64,000 bases of DNA from Flavobacterium hydatis (GCF_000737695.1 NZ_JPRM01000016.1:44361-108360); one strand, 5' to 3'. Shown: positions 17,693 through 26,505, numbered from the stretch's first letter. Notes: generated from the sequence alone by a model not told the origin. Program-made: numbers and translations.

Positions 17693-17724
17693 TACATTAA
17701 CTCAACTATAAATTAAACTTAAAA

Positions 17725-18117
17725 ATGGTACAAAAAACGTCGAATGCGTTTGTCGCAGCCTCATGGATTGCTATGGGAGCGGGAATTATTGGTTACTTAG
17801 TAGGACTTGCCAGAGCCGAAATGTTATTAAATGAAAAAGGATATTACTTTACGGTTTTAATGTTCGGATTGTTTGCCGTAATCTCATTACAAAAAAGTGT
17901 ACGAGATAGATTAGAAGGATTTCCTGTAACTGATATTTACTACGGAATTTGCTGGTTTGGTACAATTTTGTCAATTGCTTTATTAACGATTGGACTTTGG
18001 AATGCTACTATTTTGCCAAGCGAAAAAGGGTTTTATGCTTTTGCATTTCTATTAGGAATTTTTGGAGCAATTGCAGTTCAAAAAAACACCAGAGATAATT
18101 TAGCTATTAAGGAATAA
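17725..18117 (+). CDS. YiaA/YiaB-type inner-membrane protein
   Basis: 130 residues made of two copies of the two-helix YiaAB module: residues 8-58 ([16 protein letters not shown] then [20 protein letters not shown]) and 72-124 ([21 protein letters not shown] then [19 protein letters not shown]). Both end in the same pattern, LQKSVRD/VQKNTRD. The role is unknown; the family is widespread among Gram-negatives. It is 32 bases after the previous gene and followed by a hairpin. Confidence 0.88.
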   Translation: MVQKTSNAFVAASWIAMGAGIIGYLVGLARAEMLLNEKGYYFTVLMFGLFAVISLQKSVRDRLEGFPVTDIYYGICWFGTILSIALLTIGLWNATILPSEKGFYAFAFLLGIFGAIAVQKNTRDNLAIKE

Positions 18118-18139
18118 AAAAAATACTTTTACAATAGCG

Positions 18140-18186
18140 GTTTCAAACGATTTGAGTCTCAGGCTTATTTTATAATCGTTTGAAAC
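18140..18186 (+). terminator. Likely terminator after yiaA-like gene
   Basis: Arms GTTTCAAACGATT (18140-18152) and AATCGTTTGAAAC (18174-18186) with a 21-base loop, then TGTTTTG. The stem is strong, the T-run poor. Confidence 0.55.
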
Positions 18187-18234
18187 TGTTTTGCTTTGGC
18201 GATAAGCTATAATTAGTTAAATAAATATATTGAT

Positions 18235-18933
18235 ATGAAAAAAATTGGGCTTGTTGGTGGTATTAGTTGGGTTTCGACAATAGATTATTATCGATTTATA
18301 AACGAAGGGATAAACGAGAAATTAGGCGGACTTAATTTTGCCGAGTGCATTATTTACTCCTTAAATTTCGATGATTTCCAAAGAAATAATACAGCCAATA
18401 ATTGGGATGTAACATTTGAGTTAATCACTAATGCTTGTAAAAACTTAGAAAAAAGTGGAGCCGAAGCAATAGTTTTATGTGCTAATACAGCACATGCAGT
18501 TGTAGAAAGAGTAGAGAAAGAAATTTCGCTACCAATTATTCATATTGCAACAGCTACAGCAAACGAAATAAATAAGAAAGGATTAAAAAAAGTAGGTTTG
18601 TTGGGAACAAAATTCACAATGGAAATGGATTTTTACAAAGACAAACTTGCTGAACATGATATCGAGACAATTATTCCTTATCTTCAGGATGAACGAGATT
18701 ATATCCAGAAAACATTAAAAGAAGAATTAGGAAGAGGAATCATCAATGAGCAAACTAAAAGAGCTTATATAATGGTCATTAATAAAATGATAGAGAATGG
18801 AGCCGAAGGAATTATTCTTGGATGTACCGAAATCCCTATGATTATAAGTCAGGATGATATCTCAGTTCCAGTTTTTGATACAACAAAAATTCATTCAGCA
18901 GCAGCAGTAAATTTTGCATTGTCATTAAGTTAA
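18235..18933 (+). CDS. Aspartate/glutamate racemase family protein
   Basis: 232 residues, PLP-independent. The two catalytic cysteines are present: Cys82 in VLCANTAH and Cys197 in LGCTEIP. The N-terminal KIGLVGGISWVSTIDYYR is the family's usual opening. It probably interconverts L- and D-aspartate or glutamate, or a related amino acid; the exact substrate cannot be read from the sequence. It may provide a D-amino acid for cell wall or signalling. It is followed 62 bases later by a cupin on the same strand. Confidence 0.9.
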   Translation: MKKIGLVGGISWVSTIDYYRFINEGINEKLGGLNFAECIIYSLNFDDFQRNNTANNWDVTFELITNACKNLEKSGAEAIVLCANTAHAVVERVEKEISLPIIHIATATANEINKKGLKKVGLLGTKFTMEMDFYKDKLAEHDIETIIPYLQDERDYIQKTLKEELGRGIINEQTKRAYIMVINKMIENGAEGIILGCTEIPMIISQDDISVPVFDTTKIHSAAAVNFALSLS

Positions 18934-18995
18934 AGAACTATATAATGCAGGAGATAAAATAACAAGAAGAAGAGTTAAACTAAAATATAGATATT

Positions 18996-19346
18996 ATGCA
19001 AAGTTTAGGAGCAAGTGAAAAATTTCTATTTAATGATGAAATAGAGTGGGAAGTTGTTGGCGAAGGGATCAAACGTAAGATAATGGCATACGACGACAAG
19101 ATAATGTTAGTTAATGTACATTTTGAAAAAGGAGGCATAGGAGTTTTACACGAACATTATCATTCGCAAGTTACATATGTAGCTAGCGGAAAATTTGAAG
19201 TAACTATCGATAACGTGACAAAAACATTAAAAGGAGGAGATAGTTTTTATATTCCACCACATGCAATACATGGAGTTGTTTGTTTAGAAAGTGGACTCTT
19301 GACGGATGTTTTTAGTCCAATACGCGAAGATTTTCTGAAAAAGTAA
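18996..19346 (+). CDS. Small cupin protein
   Basis: 116 residues with a single cupin_2 domain. Motif 1 gives metal ligands His52, His54 and Gln58 (HEHYHSQ), with GKFEVTI following. Motif 2 is GGDSFYIPPHAIHGV with His92. Such domains bind a divalent metal and often isomerise or sense small sugars or acids. It is 27 bases from the next gene, a sugar-isomerase-like TIM barrel, which suggests a shared sugar-related role. Confidence 0.88.
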   Translation: MQSLGASEKFLFNDEIEWEVVGEGIKRKIMAYDDKIMLVNVHFEKGGIGVLHEHYHSQVTYVASGKFEVTIDNVTKTLKGGDSFYIPPHAIHGVVCLESGLLTDVFSPIREDFLKK

Positions 19347-19373
19347 AAGAATCGTCTAAAATGTTTATTTGGT

Positions 19374-20246
19374 ATGGTGTCAAGAAGAAACTTTATAATC
19401 AATACGAGTATTGCTGCCGCTACAGTTTGTTTAATTCCATCTTTTGCATTTGCGTCCAATAAAAAAACAATTGGATTACAGTTGTACACATTAAGAGATG
19501 AATTACCGAAAGATGTAAAAGGGACTTTAGAGAAAGTGGCGCTTGCGGGATATACCGAAGTTGAGTTGTATGGATTCTCCATTAAAGATAAGTTTTGGGG
19601 GTTATCACCTCAAGAGATAAAGAAACTGCTGGACGCTAATGGATTAAAAGCTGTGAGTGGCCATTACGGATTAGGAACATATTTGTCCGACGGAAATACT
19701 ACTGAACTAGAAGCTGCGATAAAAGCAGCTAAAATTTTAAAGAGTGAATATATTACAGTTCCGTGGCTCGACGAAAGTTTAAGAAAAAGCGCAGATGATT
19801 ACAAAAAGATAGCTTCGTTGTTAAACAAAGCTGGGGAAATGTGTAAAGAAGCAAGTTTAAAATTAGCGTATCATAATCATGATTTCGAATTTAAAAAATA
19901 TGGAGACATAACAGGTTATGAAATTCTGCTAAAAGAGACCGATAAAAAGTTAGTTTCTTTTGAAATGGATTTATATTGGATGGCGTATTCTAAAATTGAT
20001 CCAATACAATTGTTTAAACAAAATCAAGGACGTTTTACAATGTAGCATGTAAAAGACATGGATAGAAATAATGTAACTTTAAATACAGAGATAGGTTCAG
20101 GAATTGTCAATTTCAAATCTATTTTTGCAGAAGCAGAACTTTCTGGGATGAAACATTTCTTTGTAGAACAAGAAACAAACTATAAACCAAATGCCATTGA
20201 ATCAATAAAAACTAGTTATAGATATATTACAAATGATCTTATTTAG
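19374..20246 (+). pseudogene. Sugar phosphate isomerase/epimerase-like TIM barrel with Tat signal, interrupted by an amber codon
   Basis: One reading frame runs from 19374 to 20246 with a single in-frame TAG at 20043-20045. Before it are 223 residues: a twin-arginine signal (SRRNFI, Arg4-Arg5, then a hydrophobic stretch to about 28) and most of an AP-endonuclease-2-like TIM barrel (IGLQLYTLRDEL, HNHDFEF at 167-173, metal-ligand-type FEMDLYW at 196-202). After the stop, the same frame continues HVKDMDRNN, the block that normally follows Trp in GRFPLWHVKDMD-type members. TGG to TAG is thus the simplest explanation. The downstream metal-binding His, in HVKD, is lost without readthrough. It is either an inactivated gene, a readthrough case or a sequencing error. 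Confidence 0.85.
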
Positions 20247-20336
20247 GCTTGTTGATTTTTAGATGATTAGCTTGTGGTAGAGTTGCGTTTGGGGAATTTT
20301 ATGCTTTTTTTAAAGTTTTGTTAAAAATTAGAGTAG

Positions 20337-20344
20337 TATTTTTG
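20337..20344 (+). promoter_or_regulatory. Putative -7 box (TATTTTTG) for the MFS gene
   Basis: TATTTTTG ends only 4 bases before the ATG at 20349, with TTTTG at 20316-20320 upstream. If it is used, the transcript would be leaderless or nearly so. Confidence 0.4.
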
Positions 20345-20348
20345 CAAA

Positions 20349-21509
20349 ATGAATTTATCCAAAACTAGTGTCATGTTTATGGCAGTTTGCACTGGACTTA
20401 TAGTTGCAAACCTTTATTATTGTCAGCCCTTAATTGTTTTAATTGCCAACGAATTTAAGATTCCTGAAGCCGATGCAGGAACAATAACTTACCTTACTCA
20501 AGCAGGTTACGCCATCGGACTCTTTTTTATGGTACCGCTTGGTGATAAAATCGAACGTAAAAAACAGATTTTAATTACTACACTTGCAACAGTAATTGCA
20601 TTAGTAATTGCAGCTACAGCCCAAAGTTTTTTAGTATTAGAAATCGCATCACTTCTTATCGGAATTACCTCAATAGTTCCTCAATTAATATTGCCTTTGG
20701 CAGCCTCATTAAGTGAGCCTAGCCAGCGAGGTAAAGTTGTGGGAACGATTATGAGTGGTTTACTTGTCGGGATTTTATTATCTAGAACTTTAAGCGGAAT
20801 TATTGGTGATCTTTGGGGTTGGCGATCTATGTTCTGGATTGCTGCCGGAATATGTTTGCTAATGTTTTTTGTTATGCAAAAACAGTTTCCATACAATAAA
20901 CCAGTATTTCATGGTTCATACGGGCAATTATTGCAATCGCTTTTTACACTTATAAAAACACAACCTCTATTACGAGAGGCAACAATAATCAATGCATTTT
21001 GTTTTGCACAATTTGGTGCATTCTGGACAACAATGGTATTATTACTATCAGACACGCCGTTTCTTTTTAGCAGTTCAACGATAGGACTTTTTGGTATTGT
21101 TGGAGCTTCGGGAGCTTTGGCAGCACCATTAGTAGGAAGATTAGGAGATAAAGGAAACTCAAGAATAGCTGTAGGTTACGGTTGTTTATTAATGCTGATA
21201 AGCTTTATTATATTCTACTTTTCGGGAAGCAGCATCGTAGGAATCATAATAGGAATTGTTTGTATAGACATAGGAATTCAAGGAGTACATATTTCAAACC
21301 AAACAAGAGTTTACTCATTATTACCAGAAGCAAGAAATAGATTAAACACCGTATTTATGTCATTTAGCTTTTTAGGAACAGCTGCAGGTTCAGCTTACGG
21401 ACTGTTTTTATGGAAACTAGGAGGTTGGCATGCAGTAACTATAGGATGTGCTGTTCTGGCATTGTCATCATTATTAGTTTATGGATTAACATATAAATCT
21501 AAAAAATAG
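20349..21509 (+). CDS. MFS transporter
   Basis: 386 residues with the 12-helix major facilitator pattern. The start, VANLYYCQPL in helix 1, is typical of a group of putative drug or metabolite exporters. The loop 2-3 motif reads PLGDKIERKKQI (the GDxxxRK type), and helix 4 has IGITSIVPQLILPLAA. A second short loop motif, GRLGDKGNSRIA, marks the C-terminal half. The substrate is not predictable. It stands alone, with a TAnnTTTG box directly at the start codon, and the PPIase gene with its own box follows. Confidence 0.88.
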   Translation: MNLSKTSVMFMAVCTGLIVANLYYCQPLIVLIANEFKIPEADAGTITYLTQAGYAIGLFFMVPLGDKIERKKQILITTLATVIALVIAATAQSFLVLEIASLLIGITSIVPQLILPLAASLSEPSQRGKVVGTIMSGLLVGILLSRTLSGIIGDLWGWRSMFWIAAGICLLMFFVMQKQFPYNKPVFHGSYGQLLQSLFTLIKTQPLLREATIINAFCFAQFGAFWTTMVLLLSDTPFLFSSSTIGLFGIVGASGALAAPLVGRLGDKGNSRIAVGYGCLLMLISFIIFYFSGSSIVGIIIGIVCIDIGIQGVHISNQTRVYSLLPEARNRLNTVFMSFSFLGTAAGSAYGLFLWKLGGWHAVTIGCAVLALSSLLVYGLTYKSKK

Positions 21510-21537
21510 AAAGATAAACGAATATCAAATTAATTCG

Positions 21538-21545
21538 TAAATTTG
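21538..21545 (+). promoter_or_regulatory. Putative -7 box (TAAATTTG) for the PPIase gene
   Basis: TAAATTTG, 24-31 bases upstream of the ATG at 21569. Confidence 0.4.
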
Positions 21546-21568
21546 CTCATCAATAAAAAATAAAAACA

Positions 21569-22501
21569 ATGGAAAACGGAATATATGCTAAATTCAACAC
21601 TAGTAAAGGTTCGATTTTAGTAAAATTAGCTCACGATTTAACACCTGGGACAGTTGGTAACTTCGTAGGTTTAGCAGAAGGAAATTTAGAAAATAAGATT
21701 AAACCACAAGGAAATAAGTTTTACGACGGATTAAAATTTCATAGAGTAATTCCTGATTTCATGATTCAAGGTGGTTGTCCACAAGGAACTGGAACAGGTG
21801 GTCCTGGATATAAATTTGATGATGAATTTCACCCAAGTTTAAAACATGATCGTCCAGGAGTTTTAGCAATGGCAAATTCAGGACCTGCAACAAATGGTTC
21901 TCAATTTTATATAACTCACGTTCCAACAAGCTGGTTAGACGGAAAACATACTGTTTTTGGTCACGTTGTAGAAGGTCAGGATATTGTTGATGCAATTGCT
22001 CAAGGAGATGATTTGACTAATGTAGAAATCGTAAGAGTAGGTGAAGAAGCTGAAAAGTGGAACGCTATCGAAGCTTTTATCGCTTTTAAAGGAGAACGTA
22101 ACAAACGTGATGCTGCAATGAAAGCTGAGGCTGAAGCTGCAATAGAAAAACTTGCTGCAGGTTTTGAAAAAACAGAAAGTGGTTTACGTTACCAATTTAT
22201 CCAAAGAGGAGATGGTAAAAAAGCAGAAAACGGAAAAACTGTTGCTGTACACTACGAAGGATCATTAGATAATGGTAAAGTATTTGATTCTTCTTACCCA
22301 AGAAAAAAACCAATCGAATTTAGATTAGGTCAAGGTCAGGTTATCGAAGGTTGGGACGAAGGAATTGCTTTATTGAAAGTTGGAGATAAAGCACGTTTTG
22401 TAATTCCATCTCACTTAGGATACGGTCCATCTGGAGCAGGAGGAGTTATTCCACCAAACGCAAACTTAATTTTTGACGTTGAATTAATGGACGTTAAATA
22501 A
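21569..22501 (+). CDS. Cyclophilin-FKBP fusion peptidyl-prolyl isomerase
   Basis: 310 residues with no signal peptide, hence cytoplasmic. Residues 1-158 form a cyclophilin: [13 protein letters not shown] (57-69, catalytic Arg59), [16 protein letters not shown] (101-116), and [11 protein letters not shown] charged helical linker (about 160-200, [13 protein letters not shown]) leads to an FKBP domain, residues 205-310: [37 protein letters not shown] and a final [10 protein letters not shown]. Both active sites look complete, so this is a two-active-site foldase of the dual-immunophilin type known from some flavobacteria and spirochaetes. It has its own promoter box and terminator. Confidence 0.93.
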   Translation: MENGIYAKFNTSKGSILVKLAHDLTPGTVGNFVGLAEGNLENKIKPQGNKFYDGLKFHRVIPDFMIQGGCPQGTGTGGPGYKFDDEFHPSLKHDRPGVLAMANSGPATNGSQFYITHVPTSWLDGKHTVFGHVVEGQDIVDAIAQGDDLTNVEIVRVGEEAEKWNAIEAFIAFKGERNKRDAAMKAEAEAAIEKLAAGFEKTESGLRYQFIQRGDGKKAENGKTVAVHYEGSLDNGKVFDSSYPRKKPIEFRLGQGQVIEGWDEGIALLKVGDKARFVIPSHLGYGPSGAGGVIPPNANLIFDVELMDVK

Positions 22502-22536
22502 TAAAAAATAAGCAAAATTATATTTTGTAATATTTG

Positions 22537-22567
22537 AATCCCAAAGCGAGAGTTTTGGGATTTTTTT
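22537..22567 (+). terminator. Terminator of the PPIase gene
   Basis: Arms AATCCCAAA (22537-22545) and TTTGGGATT (22554-22562), followed by a T-run to 22567. Confidence 0.85.
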
Positions 22568-22594
22568 TATATTTACTTCAAAAAAAACTAAAAA

Positions 22595-22897
22595 ATGAAA
22601 TCAAGAATTTTAACCATAGCAGCATTAGCTGTGATTGTTTTTTCGTGCGCTACTAAAAAAGAAGCTACAAAAGTTGTAGAAACTGCTGAACCTGTAAAAG
22701 CTACAGAAGTTACTCCAGCATTAGCTTCGGGGCAAAGTCTTTACGATAATAATTGTGGCAAATGCCATAAATTATTTAAAGCTACAGATTTTACAAAAGA
22801 AGATTGGAAACCAATTTTGGTACGTATGCAAAAGAAAGCGCATCTTGATGATACACAAATGGCTTCGATTTCAGATTATATTACTTCACAGTTGTAA
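22595..22897 (+). CDS. Small c-type cytochrome lipoprotein
   Basis: 100 residues. The lipobox VFSC puts the lipidated Cys at 18. A Lys/Glu/Ala/Thr-rich spacer (20-45) leads to a single haem c site, CGKCH (54-58). Met78 or Met89 is the likely sixth ligand. The last helix, MASISDYITSQL, is the usual C-terminal helix of short class I cytochromes. It is presumably an electron shuttle tethered to the periplasmic side of a membrane. No oxidase or reductase subunit is adjacent, so the partner is unknown. Confidence 0.88.
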   Translation: MKSRILTIAALAVIVFSCATKKEATKVVETAEPVKATEVTPALASGQSLYDNNCGKCHKLFKATDFTKEDWKPILVRMQKKAHLDDTQMASISDYITSQL

Positions 22898-22978
22898 AAG
22901 AATCTATATATAATCAGTATTATAAAACTATTCGGTGAGATATCTGGATAGTTTTTTTGTTTTAAATCAGGCATAAAA

Positions 22979-23003
22979 AAACACCTTCACGAGTGAGGTG
23001 TTT
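22979..23003 (-). terminator. Terminator of the Gre-like gene
   Basis: Arms AAACACCTTCAC (22979-22990) and GTGAGGTGTTT (22993-23003) pair with one bulged T. A-run 22974-22981 serves as the minus-strand U-run. It is 6 bases after the stop. Confidence 0.75.
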
Positions 23004-23009
23004 AAAAAA

Positions 23010-23408
23010 TTACGGATTGCTTACAGGTAAAGCATTAGATACCGCGATTATTTTTAAAGTCTTTATTCCAGCAGGCAATTCCCAATCTACTTCGTCATTT
23101 TCTTTAAAGCCGATAATAGCAACACTTAATGGAGCTAGTATAGAAATTCTTCCTTCTTTTACGTCAGCGTGTGAAGGTAGAACGATTTGAATTTTCATCT
23201 GTTTCTTTGCCTTGACATCTTCAATTGTGACATGCGAATTGATTCTTATAATCGAATCATCAAGTACATCTCCTTTACTAATAATAGCTCGGTCTAATTC
23301 TTGTGCAAGTTGTCCGACCTCTTTAGAGTTTGTAGCGTTTTTACTTTTTAATATCAATTCCCTCAAGAGTTGATAATCTGTTGAACAGAAAGTGGGTGTT
23401 GGTTTCAT
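23010..23408 (-). CDS. GreA/GreB-family (Rnk-like) RNA polymerase-binding protein
   Basis: 132 residues. The C-terminal FKBP-like domain of the Gre family is clear (INSHVTIEDV, IQIVLPSHADVKEGRISILAPLSVAIIGFKENDEVDW from 71 on). The N-terminal part is a short helical pair (about 15-45), much shorter than the long coiled coil that carries the catalytic acidic tip of GreA. It therefore resembles Rnk-type proteins that bind RNA polymerase without full cleavage stimulation. It is a single gene with its own terminator. Confidence 0.85.
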   Translation of the reverse strand: MKPTPTFCSTDYQLLRELILKSKNATNSKEVGQLAQELDRAIISKGDVLDDSIIRINSHVTIEDVKAKKQMKIQIVLPSHADVKEGRISILAPLSVAIIGFKENDEVDWELPAGIKTLKIIAVSNALPVSNP

Positions 23409-23810
23409 ATCTATTGTATTATTTTTATTAGAATGAGATTTTTATTCTAGGCAATCTCAAAAGCCTCGTATTTGTTTTAATTTAAAATACAGGATTTATG
23501 TTTATTATAAATGCAAAAAATGTAAAGTGGTAAAAGGCGTAGAAATTATAAATTTTAGCACAAAGGAAAAATCCGTTGTGAATAAAATGAATAACTAAAT
23601 TTTAAAATGTAATCCTCCGCCTGAAAGAAGAAATTGAAATAGACGGAGGCCTAATTTACGAAGGCCTTGGTGTGCGAATTTAATACAACGACACGTGGTT
23701 TTCTTGCGAAAGAAAACAACAATGAAATGATTGTCAATTGTATAATGCTCAACATGAGGATTGTTTATTATGAATTGCAAAGTTAATCAAAGTTTTTCAA
23801 TGATTAATTT
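23409..23810. other. 402-base spacer with nested inverted repeats, no supported gene
   Basis: No convincing gene is seen. The spacer carries several pairings: CCTCCG/CGGAGG near 23613-23648, AGGCCT/AGGCCT at 23647-23666, and GTTTTCTT/AAGAAAAC at 23698-23717 with a 4-base loop. A 61-codon minus-strand frame (23595-23780) crosses all of these and has no recognisable product. It may be a decayed gene or a structured transcript. Confidence 0.4.
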
Positions 23811-24365
23811 TTATTTCCATTTAATATTGCAACCGATACTTGGCTTCTGGGGATTTTTAATATTTCGGTTGTAAATTAAAGAGTCTATAGCATTTCTTAA
23901 ATCGCTTCCGCTAAGAGTAATTCCGTTGCCAGGTCTTGAATCGTCTAGCTGTCCACGATAAAATAATTTATCCTGATTGTCAAATAAGAAAAAATCAGGC
24001 GTACAAGCAGCATCATAAGCTTTTGCAACTTCTTGAGTCTCATCATATAGGTAAGGGAAGTCCATTTTGTGAGTAAACGCAAATTCAGTCATAAAATCTG
24101 GCCCATCCTGAGGATATTGAGTGGCATCATTGCTAGAAATAGCTATAACGCCAATTCCTTGTACACGATAATCATTGGCAATCATAACAACTTCCTCGAT
24201 AACATGAAGTACAAATGGGCAATGATTACATATAAACATTACTAGAGTTCCTTTTGTACCTTTTAAATCGTTATAAGAGTACTCAAAATTAGAATTAGTA
24301 TCTTTTAGTTTAAACTGTGGAGCAAGAGTACCAAGCGGTAACATGTTTGAAAGAGTTCGAGCCAT
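23811..24365 (-). CDS. Thioredoxin-fold redox protein (AhpC/TSA-like redoxin)
   Basis: 184 residues with no signal peptide. Thioredoxin fold with CNHCP at 46-50 (active Cys46 and Cys49), VIAISSND in the central strand, cis-Pro123 in CTPDFF, and a C-terminal PSIGCNIKW that carries another Cys. This matches the widespread single-domain redoxin family with a C-N-H-C site. It should act as a cytoplasmic thiol oxidoreductase or peroxidase-like protein. It is a single gene, with a gene-free spacer downstream. Confidence 0.88.
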   Translation of the reverse strand: MARTLSNMLPLGTLAPQFKLKDTNSNFEYSYNDLKGTKGTLVMFICNHCPFVLHVIEEVVMIANDYRVQGIGVIAISSNDATQYPQDGPDFMTEFAFTHKMDFPYLYDETQEVAKAYDAACTPDFFLFDNQDKLFYRGQLDDSRPGNGITLSGSDLRNAIDSLIYNRNIKNPQKPSIGCNIKWK

Positions 24366-24433
24366 TATTTCAGAATAATTAATTAGTCAAATTTAACTTT
24401 AAAATTCTGCATAAGAGGGCATAAGTGATAAAA

Positions 24434-24483
24434 AAATATCCAAAGAAGCTTTTATTTATTAGTAATTAGCTCTTTGGATATTT
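24434..24483 (-). terminator. Terminator of the alpha/beta hydrolase gene
   Basis: Arms AAATATCCAAAGA (24434-24446) and TCTTTGGATATTT (24471-24483), with A-run 24431-24436 on the distal side for minus-strand transcription. Confidence 0.75.
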
Positions 24484-24492
24484 ATATGGGAT

Positions 24493-25386
24493 TTAAGAAT
24501 TTAAGAAACTCAATAAATCTGAATTTAGTCTGTCCTTTTCAGTGTAAAATATTCCGTGTGGTTCCCCTTCATAAATAATATACGTATTGTCACGAATTGA
24601 TTCGGCTGCCTTTTTTGATGTCAACTCAATAGGAACTATTTTATCAGCATCACCGTGAATAATTAAAGTGGGTACATTTATAGCGTCAAGTTCATCCCTA
24701 AAATCAGTATTCGAGAAAGATTCTGCACATTTTAATGTAGCTCGAGGAGAAGCAAATGAACACAACATTTTATAATATTCCAATAAAGAAGTGCTTAGAG
24801 GGCGGTTGATGATCGTTATCCCAAAAAAAGTCTTTCCGAAATTATCCAGAAATTCGATTCGATCCTCTTTAATAGCATTTGCAGTTATTTCACTTTTTTC
24901 TTTTGGATGACCTTCGGGATTATCATCGGTTTTTAATAAAAAGGGAATAATCGAAGAAATTAATGCTGCTTTAGTAACTCTCTTTCCGCCATGACGGCTA
25001 AAATAGCGTACCACTTCGCCACCACCCATAGAAAAACCTACCAATGTTGCATCCTCAAGTTCTAATTGTTCGATGATTTCTTTTAAATCATCGGTAAGAG
25101 TATCATAATCATAACCGTCCCAAGGTTGTGAAGATTTACCAAAACCGCGACGGTCATACGCAATTACCCTATAATTATTCTGAACTAAAAAGTCTATTTG
25201 GTATTCCCACATTTCATTAGAAAGAGGCCAACCATGAATAAGAATAACAGGTTTTCCCTGGCCATAATCTTTTACATATAGTTTTACATTTGATGCGGTT
25301 TCTATATATTTGTCTGTAGATGGTTGAGTTAAGTTAAACTGAGAATCTCTTAGAGATTGACTAGGGCTAATTTGAATATTTTCCAT
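24493..25386 (-). CDS. Alpha/beta hydrolase (non-haem chloroperoxidase/arylesterase-like)
   Basis: 297 residues. The fold is clear: oxyanion-hole HGWPLS at 51-56, AYDRRGFGKSS at 76-86, nucleophile elbow GFSMGG with Ser119, Asp248 in HGDADKIVP (acid), and His277 in GEPHGIF. The order and spacing match cofactor-free haloperoxidases and aryl esterases, which can perform perhydrolysis or ester hydrolysis. There is no signal peptide; residues 1-27 are a polar extension before the usual start of the domain. The substrate is unknown. Confidence 0.9.
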   Translation of the reverse strand: MENIQISPSQSLRDSQFNLTQPSTDKYIETASNVKLYVKDYGQGKPVILIHGWPLSNEMWEYQIDFLVQNNYRVIAYDRRGFGKSSQPWDGYDYDTLTDDLKEIIEQLELEDATLVGFSMGGGEVVRYFSRHGGKRVTKAALISSIIPFLLKTDDNPEGHPKEKSEITANAIKEDRIEFLDNFGKTFFGITIINRPLSTSLLEYYKMLCSFASPRATLKCAESFSNTDFRDELDAINVPTLIIHGDADKIVPIELTSKKAAESIRDNTYIIYEGEPHGIFYTEKDRLNSDLLSFLNS

Positions 25387-25523
25387 TTTATATTTTTTAA
25401 ATTAGAGCAGATTATTTGGTTTTCGTAAAAGTAAAAGCAATAAAAAAAATATATGTTATATAATTAACTGTAATACTTACAATATTAATAGGTTGCAAAA
25501 TAATAATTTAGTAAAAATAAAAT

Positions 25524-25859
25524 ATGGATTTAACTTGGTCGGAATTTGAAAGAGTAGAAATGAGGGTAGGAACAATTATACAAGTAGATGATTTTCCTGA
25601 GGCTCGTAAACCTGCTTATCAGCTTACAATAGATTTTGGAACAGAAATCGGAATTCGAAAATCATCTGCACAAATCACCAAGCGATACTCCAAAGAAGAT
25701 TTAGCAAATAGACAAATCGTAGGTGTAGTTAATTTTCCTAGAAAACAAATAGGGAAATTTATGAGCGAATGTTTAGTAATTGGTGCAGTAGGCGAGGATG
25801 GAGATGTTATCTTGTTAGCGCCTGATTTTAAAATCGAAAACGGTTTGAGAATAGGGTAA
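25524..25859 (+). CDS. csaA: tRNA-binding protein CsaA
   Basis: 111 residues forming a single tRNA-binding OB-fold (Trbp111/CsaA type). Seen: the start WSEFERVEMRVGTI, ARKPAYQLTIDFG, SSAQITKRYS, VVNFPRKQIGKFMSECLVIGA, and the end LLAPDFKIENGLRIG. It binds the tRNA elbow as a dimer and was described as having chaperone activity. It is a single gene, convergent with the RBBP9-like gene. Confidence 0.92.
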   Translation: MDLTWSEFERVEMRVGTIIQVDDFPEARKPAYQLTIDFGTEIGIRKSSAQITKRYSKEDLANRQIVGVVNFPRKQIGKFMSECLVIGAVGEDGDVILLAPDFKIENGLRIG

Positions 25860-25865
25860 TTAGTT

Positions 25866-25952
25866 TACAATCTCAGTTTCAGGTTACTCAAACTGAGATT
25901 GTAGACCAAGAATGTAAACTGAGATTGAGTACTGAGATTGAGTACTGGGACT
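25866..25952. repeat. AACTGAGATTG repeat cluster with hairpin between convergent genes
   Basis: A perfect 13-base stem, ACAATCTCAGTTT (25867-25879)/AAACTGAGATTGT (25890-25902), is followed by AAACTGAGATTGAGTACTGAGATTGAG-like tandem units up to 25950. It is related to 12409-12641 and 30140-30204. It lies between csaA and the oppositely oriented hydrolase, so it may stop transcription from both sides, but it has no T-run. Confidence 0.7.
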
Positions 25953-26505
25953 AAATTTTTATATCAATCTTCTCAATCAATTGTTTTAAAATTTCTTGTC
26001 CTTCTTCCCAGTATTCTAAGTCAGATGCAGAATTGATATGTCCTCTTAAGCCAACATCTACAAAATCGCTTCCCCACACTTGGGCAAAATAAGCAGTTCT
26101 TTCTATAGTGGCATATTCATCATTTTGACTTCCTACGACTATAGATGGGAATTGTAATTTTGTTGTAGGTATAGGAGAGAAATTACGAATACTATCAGGA
26201 GTATGAATTGGAGAATCTACATCGGCAGGAGCAACAAGTAATGCGCCTATGATATGAGGATTGTTATTAGTTTTTGCCCAATGCATAACAAGTGAAACGG
26301 CCAAACTATGAGCAACTAAAATGGTTGGTTTGTCTATTTTAGAAATTATTTCGTTTAATCTTTCTAGCCAATCTTTTAATACAGGTTCATCCCAATTATC
26401 CTGAACGAGTTTGGTTGCATTTTTAAACTTTTTAAGCCAATAAATTTGCCAATGTTTTTCGCCAGAATCACCAAGACCTGGTAATATTAATAGATTTGCT
26501 TCCAT
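25951..26505 (-). CDS. RBBP9/YdeN-type serine hydrolase
   Basis: 184 residues. A small alpha/beta hydrolase: ILPGLGDSGEKHWQ at 7-20 is the family's typical opening, the nucleophile elbow is AHSLA with Ser67, the acid is Asp129 (SQNDEY), and the base is His156 (RGHIN). The family in bacteria has unknown natural substrates. It is an isolated gene, with a DUF3276 gene upstream on the same strand that has its own terminator. Confidence 0.9.
   Translation of the reverse strand: MEANLLILPGLGDSGEKHWQIYWLKKFKNATKLVQDNWDEPVLKDWLERLNEIISKIDKPTILVAHSLAVSLVMHWAKTNNNPHIIGALLVAPADVDSPIHTPDSIRNFSPIPTTKLQFPSIVVGSQNDEYATIERTAYFAQVWGSDFVDVGLRGHINSASDLEYWEEGQEILKQLIEKIDIKI

Noticed and set aside
19374..20246. 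Stop-codon recoding (genome-wide use of TAG as an amino acid)
   Set aside because: Several other genes here end normally in TAG, for example yajC and the MFS gene, so the amber codon is not a general sense codon.
23595..23780. 61-codon minus-strand gene
   Set aside because: It spans several inverted repeats and its product is basic and without recognisable features; treated as part of the gene-free spacer.
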